Notes under the pieces: model-generated | The model's input: the letters and a program-made list of their open reading frames with translations, nothing else | Database searches by the model: none | Told to the model about the DNA's origin: nothing | In this document: one piece after another, positions 58,616 to 64,000 of the stretch | Layout: each line of letters begins with the position of its first letter | Numbering within the stretch: the stretch's first letter is position 1 | Source: Agrocybe praecox | Lineage: Eukaryota > Basidiomycota > Agaricomycetes > Agaricales > Agrocybaceae | DNA length: 64,000 bases | Reading direction: 5' to 3' | Assembly (NCBI GenBank): GCA_964017145.1 | Contig: OZ024852.1 | Span: forward strand, 1,675,945 to 1,739,944 | Position numbers and translations under genes: made by a program

Positions 58616-60042
58616 ATGGACGCTCACCGCCGCGATGAAGAGCTCAGCTGTGGTTCCGGTGGCGGTTCAGACACCGACTTTAACCTCCGCGTCGCTGCCA
58701 TTTTTATCATCCTCATAGGTTCCTCAGCCGGTGCTCTATTTCCCATCCTTGCAAAACGGTCAAAATGGCTCCATGTCCCTAAAAGTGTATTTGAGTGCGT
58801 TATTCGCTTCATGCTTCGTTTTTTCTATCTCTAAATATTCATCTTAATCGCTAGCTTTGCGAAGTACTTCGGCTCTGGCGTTATCGTAAGCGTATCTTAT
58901 GCGAATAATCTAGTTCTTATCTCTGACCCTGGGATTTAGATTGCGACTGCGTTCATTCATCTACTTACACCTGGGATGGAAGCTCTCCAGAGCCCCTGTC
59001 TTTCAGAGGGGTGGTCTGAATACGTATGGCATTTGATGTCCTCGCTTTGATCCTCTTCGCTCATTTTTCCTAGCCATACGCCATGGCCATTTGCCTATTC
59101 AGCATATTCTTGATCTTCATTGTGGAGCTTGTGGCTTTCAGATGGGGCACTGCTAAATTGGCCCACTTAGGTGTATCTCATGGTATGTCCTGCCTCTTGC
59201 TTATCATAGAGCATTGAAGAGCTGACGACTTGTTTCACAAAGATGCACACGGACACAATCTTGGATCCCACGCTGCTCATGGCCCAGAAGGAAGCTACCA
59301 ACCACCGGATACTGATCTTACAAAACATGAATCGAGCACCTCTGACCTGGAAAGTTCGCCAGGACATGGCCATGCTTTCACCGACAATCCTACTACGCAA
59401 CTCATCGGTGTAGCAATTTTGGAGTTTGGTGTCGTCCTTCACAGGTCGGTCTAGTATTGTTGTCAATTAGCTGCTCATAATTGACATGGCTTTGCTATAG
59501 CATTTTGATTGGTTTGACACTAGCAGTCGACGAAGGGTTTAAGGTGCTATTTGTTGTCATTGTCTTTCACCGTATGTCTTCCATCACCAATTTTACGACC
59601 ATAATTAATCTAACGTTCCACCAGAGACATTTGAAGGGCTGGGAATTGGTTCTCGACTGGCATACCTCAAGTTACCACAGAAATACAACTGGGTCCCTCT
59701 GGTAGCCGCTGTCATCTATGGCCTCACCACTCCGATAGGAATTGCGGCTGGTCTCGGTGTCCGAACTACTTACAATCCTGGGAGTACCACTTCTTCGATT
59801 GTCAGCGGAGTTATGGACTCATTCAGTGCGGGGATTTTGGTCTACACTGGTCTTGTTGAAGTGAGTTTCATGTTTACTTCTTGACTACCAACCCTAATCA
59901 TTTTTCACCATTCTAGTTATTCGCGCATGAATTCCTGTTCAACAAGGAAATGATGGCGTCATCGAATGGAAAGTTGGCGTACGCTCTCGGTTCGATGTGC
60001 TTAGGATGTGCGCTCATGGCCCTTCTTGGAAAATGGGCATGA
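58616..60042 (+). CDS. ZIP-family zinc transporter (Zrt1/Zrt2 type)
   Basis: It imports zinc across the plasma membrane. Eight membrane segments are expected. Visible: NLRVAAIFIILIGSSAGALFPILAKR; FAKYFGSGVIIATAFIHLL with the metal His; PYAMAICLFSIFLIFIVEL; and a cytoplasmic His-rich loop with HDAHGHNLGSHAAHG and SSPGHGHAF. Then the ZIP signature EFGVVLHSILIGLTLAVDEGFKVLFVVIVFHQTFEGLGIGSR, with paired His/Glu metal ligands, and IPIGIAAGLG-like TPIGIAAGLG. It ends MCLGCALMALLGKWA. The start at 58616 gives the usual short soluble N-terminus. Several introns of about 50 nt. Upstream lies only 190 bp to the ZNHIT2-like stop. Confidence 0.92.
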
Positions 60043-60526
60043 GTTGCTCCGATTTCTCGCATGCACGCCTTGCCTTATGGGATGCATGTACCTTTACAAC
60101 CGACACCCTAGCTCTTTCTGTTGCATATCTCTCGCAGACTATTATATCATGATTCAACATCAACGTCCCCATTGGTCATCAGTACTACAGTCAACTCCTG
60201 CAATCAACTAGAAAACATCCAACACGCTTTGTACTTGTATCTAATTGTATACATTTGAGCAATTTTCTTGTCATATGTAAAGTACTATTGTTTTTGTATA
60301 ACAGCCTCGCGTAGTCTGTAAAACAATGTATGGTACACTTATCTTTTATATTATTGAATTCTGGAAGAGGCATATACATATGGATCCACATCCCAGAATA
60401 GAAAATCCCTCCAAAAAGGACTAAATCAAATTCCAAGTTTAACCGGCTGTCCGCGTCATTATCAAGCAAGAATTGCCGAGCCCTTTACTTTACTTTCTTT
60501 CCGTGAACTCTTTCACTGACCGTGAA
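60043..60526. other. Intergenic region ZIP transporter-ERV1
   Basis: 3' flank and promoter. No gene is supported. Confidence 0.5.
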
Positions 60527-61255
60527 ATGTCAGCTTCTACATCATCGTCTTCCTCCTCACAGCCCAAGGCGGCTCAAAATTCCAACATGCCACCCGGGAT
60601 GATAATGGGACCTGACGGCAAACCGTGCAAAATCTGCACTTCATTTCGCAATTGGAAACCTCGAACGACAAACCATACTGAGGCCAACTCGGACAGAGAA
60701 CCTAAACAGTGGCCTGCACAGAATGACTCTGGTGCTAAAGGGAAACAACAACAACAAAAGCCAGATGCGAGCGTTACAGCGACGGGTCTTGCTGGAATGG
60801 CTGCTTTAGCTACTGGTGCTGCTGGAACGACGACGAATACCACCGAAAACACCGCGTCGCCTCCTACAACAACTTCACAAGACACGCCTTCCTACAGAGG
60901 CGACGAGCCTCCACCTGGATGTCCACCCGATGTCGAACAGCTAGGACGCGCCACATGGACTTTCCTGCACACGACGGCTGCGTATTATCCGGAGAAACCC
61001 ACATCGACGCAGCGCGTAAATATGCTGATGCTCCTCCGTTCGATACCGGTGCTGTATCCGTGTACGTGGTGTGCGGATGACTTTGGGGAGAACATCCAGA
61101 AGAGCCCACCGGATGTGAGTGGACGGACGGCGCTGAGCTTGTGGTTGTGTAAGAGACATAATGAGGTCAATGAGAAGCTGGGAAAGGAGGTGTTTGATTG
61201 TGCAAAGGTTGATGAGAGATGGAAGGATGGACCTGCTGATGGACGTTGTGATTAA
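60527..61255 (+). CDS. ERV1: FAD-linked sulfhydryl oxidase Erv1/ALR
   Basis: The mitochondrial intermembrane-space oxidase that reoxidises Mia40. One uninterrupted exon, 242 aa. The N-terminal shuttle pair is CKIC in GKPCKICTSFRNWKP, very like ALR. A long Thr/Ala/Gln-rich linker follows. The Erv fold starts CPPDVEQLGRATWTFLHTTAAYYPEKP, with the active-site pair CTWC in YPCTWCADDF, the FAD motif WLCKRHNEVNEKLGKEVFDC, and the end DGRCD. An in-frame ATG at 60473 would add 18 hydrophobic residues; 60527 (MSAS) is preferred because ALR-type proteins start without a cleaved signal. Confidence 0.93.
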   Translation: MSASTSSSSSSQPKAAQNSNMPPGMIMGPDGKPCKICTSFRNWKPRTTNHTEANSDREPKQWPAQNDSGAKGKQQQQKPDASVTATGLAGMAALATGAAGTTTNTTENTASPPTTTSQDTPSYRGDEPPPGCPPDVEQLGRATWTFLHTTAAYYPEKPTSTQRVNMLMLLRSIPVLYPCTWCADDFGENIQKSPPDVSGRTALSLWLCKRHNEVNEKLGKEVFDCAKVDERWKDGPADGRCD

Positions 61256-61453
61256 ATAAGAATAAAATAAAGTATTTTGCGAATGTCACTGCTAGAGAGG
61301 ACTACTACTAGGAAAGTAGTATAAGCCGAAATTGCCAAGGGTACACAGTCCGAAAATAGCACAGTGACAAACGGTGGTGACCATCTCGGCTGGCAGAGGC
61401 CCCTTGTCCTCTTTCTCTAAAACCGTCGAGTACTCAAAGCTGAGGAGTCGTGG

Positions 61454-63838
61454 ATGGTGCGTCGTATGCCCCACAACCTTGTTATCACCATCCCACCAGC
61501 CAGTCCATCGTCCAGGCAACCAGCAGCCTCTACAAGTTCATCATGGCGATCGGGGGGTGGTAGGAGAGGCATCCTCCTACGAATATTTCCTTGGATTGTA
61601 GGTTGTACCATCGTCCTATGGATTTTTGTCCTGCGCGCAGATCGACCACCTTTACGGGACTTCACTGCCCTGCCACATCGACCTATCGACGGCCATAAAC
61701 CGCGACCTTTCCATCCACCGTACAAGGGCCAGGCTCTGTCGCCCACTGCCACATGGACAGAACGTGCGAAGTCCGTACGGGGCTCGTGTATGCACGCTTT
61801 GAAGGGATACCAGACGCGGGCGGATGGATATGATGAGCTGCTGCCGACAACGGGGGGGAGAACGAACAAGTACGTTGCATTTCACCTTGGTTCAACAACA
61901 ACAACAGTAGCAGCATGCTTAACGATCCTATTCAATTAGTTTGAATGGTTGGTCCCTAACCCTCTTCGACTCGCTGGACACGATGTGGATTATGGGCCTT
62001 CGAGACATGTTTCGAGAATCTATTGGTAAAATAATCACGGTTGACTTTGCTCTGCCCTCAGTAAGTGCTCGGGCGCTTCTTCTGCTCCTCCACGGCCATA
62101 CATTCTGACCGGATCATCCGAATAGGGCGAATATGCACGGTTCTACGACACTGTATTACATCACTTGGGCGGACTTCTTTCTGCCTATGCACTTTCTGGC
62201 GAGCCTGTACTATTAACACGGGCAGACGACCTTGCCAAACTTCTCCTACCGGCCTTCAACACCTCGTCAGGTTTTCCGGCCGTGGGCATCAATCCCTCGT
62301 CGTACGTTCTTCACAATATATTGTCAATCGGCCCATACTTATTTTTCGTGCCCAGGGGAACTACCTCTGCAATGGGACACACAAGCGTTTCATGGACGAA
62401 TATTCTTAGTAATCAAATGGAATTGTACGTCGTCATAAGTTCTGACATATTACACATCTAATTTTTTGCTCCTTTTATCTAGCAAATACCTGACCCACAT
62501 TACTGGACGCTCGGAATATTACAACAAGGTCCGTGAATTATTAGGACACTAACACCGATATTAAACCCCAATCACTAAAACTATTAATGTTTCCTTGTGT
62601 CTGCAGACCGAAAATGTCATGAGAAAGATGTTTAAAACGGATATTTCAGCTGGGATGCTTCCAACCATGTGGGATGTTGATTTGGGCACTCCTATCAATG
62701 GTGAGAGGATCTGTCTATTTTAGTATACATCCCTATGGATTACTAATGACTTGTTTGTAGCCCATTTTTCTCCCGGGGAGAAATCATATAGTGCTTTGCA
62801 TTATCTCTTGAAGCAGTGGGTGCTAACGGCACGATCTGACCGTCGAAGTCTTGATTTATGTACGTCCACGCAGTTTTCATCTCGTCAACAGCGCTCAATA
62901 TAATTATTAATAGACCTGAAATCTATCAATTATATCATCAACAATCTGTTTTATATTACTGAAAAACGACAACTACTCTATGTCACGGACATCATAGATG
63001 GAGAACTGACACACCGACTGGAACACCTCTCTTGTTCGCTTCCTGGATTACTTGCATTGGGCGTACATACCCTTGGGATTTCCCTGCCGTTGCGAGAGAG
63101 GGAGCTGCACCTGTGGGCTGCGCAGGGCCTGGCATACACATGTTGGATGACATACCTTGACCAGTCTTCGGGATTGGGGCCGGAGGAAGTCCAGATGGAG
63201 GCTTGGCTAGACGAGGACGGCGAGCCTATGGGAAGATGGATGGCGCAATTTGAGGAGTGGGAGAAGTCAGGGAAGAAGGGAAATGGTCCTCCTGGAACTA
63301 AACAGTCTGAGGGAAAAGTGTCTGTCGTGACAGATAGGGAATATGTCGCGCTGAAACCATGGTATTTGTTGAGGCCTGAAGTGAGATCTTTATTTTACCA
63401 TTTTGATTGTGTTTTTAATGCTAATCTGGTCCCTTTCCTTTTTTTTTAGCTGGCTGAAAGCTTTTACATGCTGTGGAAATCCACCAAGAATCCCATTTGG
63501 AGGGAACGTGGCTGGTTCGTCGACCTTTTGTCGTATCCTTCACATATACATGTTCTCATCTATAATTGCAACACAGGACAATATTCGAAGCCATTGAACG
63601 AAACGCAAAGACCGAATACGGCTACGCTGGTATACTGCAAGTTGACCAGACACCTACGCCCATGAAAGATGAACAGCCTAGCTATTTCATCGCAGAAACG
63701 TTGAAGTATCTCTACCTGCTATGCCACAATGACGATTTGATACCCCTGAATGGATGGGTGTTTAACGCGAAAGGACACCCTTTGCCAGTGTTTGAGTGGA
63801 GTAAATGGGAGAAGGAGAGACTTGGCATCGTGCTATGA
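61454..63838 (+). CDS. GH47 alpha-1,2-mannosidase, type II membrane form
   Basis: A class I alpha-mannosidase-type protein of ER or Golgi that trims N-glycans. Residues about 40-62 form a signal anchor (LLRIFPWIVGCTIVLWIFVL). GH47 motifs: FDSLDTMWIMGLRDMF, YARFYDTVLHHLGGLLSAYALSG, GTTSAMGHTSVSWTNILSNQME-like region, WYLLRPELAESFYMLWKST, FIAETLKYLYLLCHNDD with the catalytic Glu, and the end VFNAKGHPLPVF. In typical members the last motif is VFNTEAHPL, whose Thr binds the essential calcium; here Ala stands there. About ten exons. Fold certain; catalytic activity in doubt. Confidence 0.87.
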
Positions 63839-64000
63839 GAACGCTGGACTCGATCTCTCCGTCCCTTTCTCCCTCTTTACTGCTTGCTAATGATAAGTAC
63901 TACTTACACTCGACTATTTCTCTGGATCAACTCGGTCCGTCTTACTATTGCATAGGTACAACCCATTTACGTTTCTTTATATCCTAATACCCATAGTCGC
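63839..64000. other. 3' flank of the GH47 gene
   Basis: No gene is visible before the window ends. Confidence 0.4.

Noticed and set aside
1..64000. Search for CRISPR arrays, rRNA, tRNA and viral genes
   Set aside because: The window is eukaryotic. I saw no regularly spaced repeat-spacer array, no rRNA, no cloverleaf I could defend by eye, and no viral proteins. A tRNA scan would be decisive for tRNA genes.

Overview
The window comes from a filamentous basidiomycete, most likely an Agaricomycete. Its genes are split by many 45-95 nt GT-AG introns. It carries a DEP-DH-PH-CNH Rho GEF of the Rom type, a GPI-type chitin deacetylase with a Ser/Thr/Pro-rich N-terminus, and a complete set of ordinary fungal housekeeping genes. 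I cannot name the species. Exon borders were read by eye from splice sites and reading frames.

Two kinds of territory alternate. (A) Accessory DNA lies at 1-15,700 and 24,100-28,900. It holds eight copies of one small secreted six-cysteine protein family (called SSP here), with rearranged flanks and short transposons. SSP-1 to SSP-3 are on the + strand. A chitin deacetylase follows at 3,870-6,012. SSP-4 to SSP-6 are on the - strand in a tandem array of about 2-2.8 kb units, and SSP-7 and SSP-8 are on the - strand next to a serine carboxypeptidase. SSP-2, -3, -5 and -8 look intact. SSP-1 is cut by the window edge. SSP-4 is split by a hAT-type MITE with a perfect 8-bp target duplication. SSP-6 carries a 4-bp frameshift. 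SSP-7 has lost its central cysteine motif. (B) Conserved genes fill the rest: Rho GEF, TRM82, an EXPERA membrane protein, S10 carboxypeptidase, TFIP11/NTR1 homologue, PAF1, ribosomal eL43, SFH5, SLY41-like transporter, ribosomal eS4, PSO2/SNM1 nuclease, class III aminotransferase, UFD4/TRIP12 HECT ligase, ZNHIT2-like protein, ZIP zinc transporter, ERV1 and a GH47 mannosidase.

The most interesting structure is how the SSP arrays grow. At both accessory blocks the duplicated units carry a 3'-terminal piece of the neighbouring conserved gene: the Rho GEF 3' end at 11,345-12,212, and the carboxypeptidase 3' end at 25,383-25,667 and 27,800-28,034. The intact originals lie at the array edge. Three short terminal-inverted-repeat elements then landed in the duplicated DNA, and paralogous empty sites let two of the insertions be defined to the base. 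Together this records birth and death of a probable secreted-protein family beside cell-wall (chitin deacetylase, Rho1 pathway) and secretory genes. Any functional link between SSPs and these neighbours is inference only.
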